The notes below the pieces were generated by a model. The model saw nothing but the letters and a program-made list of their open reading frames with translations, searched no databases and was not told the origin of the DNA. Shown piece after piece: positions 23,967 through 24,323 of a DNA stretch of 24,323 nucleotides. This DNA comes from Pseudomonadota bacterium (GTDB lineage Bacteria; Pseudomonadota; Alphaproteobacteria; JAAXGF01), in NCBI GenBank assembly GCA_022563655.1, contig JADFMW010000010.1, forward strand, positions 1 to 24,323. The letters run 5' to 3'. Position numbers and translations under genes: made by a program. The stretch's first letter is position 1; each line of letters opens with the position of its first letter.

Positions 23967-24041
23967 GGGCGCGTAGCTCAGCGGGAGAGCACCGTCTTCA
24001 CACGGCGGGGGTCGCTGGTTCAATCCCAGCCGCGCCCACCA
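23967..24041 (+). tRNA. tRNA-Val (anticodon CAC)
   Basis: A full cloverleaf is visible. Acceptor GGGCGCG pairs with CGCGCCC and is followed by encoded ACCA. The D-arm is GCTC-AGCGGGA-GAGC. The anticodon stem CCGTC/GGCGG (one G-U pair) holds the loop TTCACAC with anticodon CAC. The variable loop is GGGTC-like, and the T-arm GCTGG-TTCAATC-CCAGC is perfect. CAC reads GTG valine codons. Confidence 0.95.
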
Positions 24042-24056
24042 TTCCTCTTAGAAATT

Positions 24057-24114
24057 GGGGACAGTATATAATTTTAGCGTCGTCCGAGATCACCAAAAAC
24101 TATATACTGTCCCC
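24057..24114. repeat. Inverted-repeat element with GGGGACAGTATATA arms
   Basis: GGGGACAGTATATA (24057-24070) and its exact complement (24101-24114) enclose 30 bases; four more pairs continue inward after one mismatch. It begins 15 bases after the tRNA. Elements ending in GGGGACAG / CTGTCCCC are common dispersed repeats in proteobacteria, often linked to REP-associated IS200/IS605-like transposases, none of which is encoded here. The hairpin could also end tRNA transcription. Confidence 0.75.
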
Positions 24115-24120
24115 AGTTAA

Positions 24121-24323
24121 ATGACGAGCGCGGGGATCAACGCCGATTTCTCGCGGCTGGCGATCGTCCATACCGCCGCCATGGAATGGCAGGCGAGCCC
24201 GAGCCCGAGCGTGTGGCGCAAGCGGCTCGAGGGCGTCTTCTCCGACGTGCATGGCGATTACCCGGCCGGGACATACCTCTTGAACCCGGAGGGGTTCAGC
24301 CACGGCCCGTTCTCCGAGCACGG
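24121..24323 (+). CDS. ChrR-like cupin protein, 5' part, with apparent internal deletion
   Basis: The frame runs from ATG to the window edge (67 codons seen). INADFSRLAIVHTAAMEWQA and SPSPSVWRKRLE match the start of the ChrR-type cupin family, and GVFSDVHGDYPAGTYLLNP with EGFSHGPFSEH matches the later half of the same cupin. In the family about 35-40 residues, including the metal-binding His-x-His and Glu (typically FPAHxHPEGEE), lie between RLE and GVFSD; here they are absent, in frame. No Shine-Dalgarno is visible because the inverted-repeat element ends six bases before the ATG. It may be a disabled gene. The family comparison is from memory. Confidence 0.65.
   Translation, partial: MTSAGINADFSRLAIVHTAAMEWQASPSPSVWRKRLEGVFSDVHGDYPAGTYLLNPEGFSHGPFSEH

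Overview
The window is a high-GC bacterial chromosome segment, most likely from an alphaproteobacterium (Rhodospirillales-like). This is inferred from RquA (rhodoquinone synthesis), a class II DAHP synthase, adjacent glmU-glmS, a class I glutathione reductase and a C-rich codon style. Two genes stand out by visibly lower GC: a 1109-aa ATPase at 10.8-14.1 kb and a 547-aa membrane protein at 20.9-22.5 kb. Both look acquired. No transposase, integrase, rRNA or CRISPR array was found.

Layout. 1-4.6 kb is a patchwork: a copy of the 5' end of a downstream amidotransferase gene, a sliver of a coq10/ratA-like gene, rquA and a small periplasmic protein gene (each with an FNR-type box upstream), a 5'-truncated threonine ammonia-lyase gene, and a small secreted protein. 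4.6-10.8 kb is housekeeping metabolism: a glutamine-amidotransferase-like protein (+), then on the minus strand gabD-like aldehyde dehydrogenase, gor and class II DAHP synthase, plus a SnoaL/NTF2-like protein between two imperfect repeats. 10.8-17.25 kb is a cargo zone downstream of glmS: a sacsin-type GHKL ATPase fused to a NOV_C/DUF3883-like nuclease, a DsbA-like oxidoreductase and an exported metallo-beta-lactamase-fold protein. These cargo genes are separated by two diverged remnants of the glmS 3' end. 17.25-20.5 kb is the glmU-glmS pair for UDP-GlcNAc synthesis. 20.9-22.5 kb holds the low-GC membrane protein, and an inverted remnant of the glmU 5' end lies beyond it. 23-24.3 kb has a DUF411 metal-binding protein with an FNR-type box, tRNA-Val(CAC) with a clear promoter, a 14-bp inverted-repeat element, and the start of a ChrR-like cupin gene that appears internally deleted.

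How it fits together. Several FNR/FixK-type palindromes (1166, 1973, 4162 and 23742) suggest a low-oxygen regulatory layer; rhodoquinone is used in anaerobic respiration, which fits rquA being under it. The repeated feature of the window is gene ends without the rest of the gene: the amidotransferase 5' end, coq10, an unknown 3' end, threonine lyase lacking its 5' end, glmS 3' ends twice, a glmU 5' end, and a C-terminal GRQV..GL fragment twice. The glmS case looks like serial integration at the classic attTn7-type safe site. The best candidate for a novel system is that array and the lone ATPase-nuclease gene at its far end. An assembly artefact should be excluded for the 122-bp perfect repeat before biological meaning is assigned to it.
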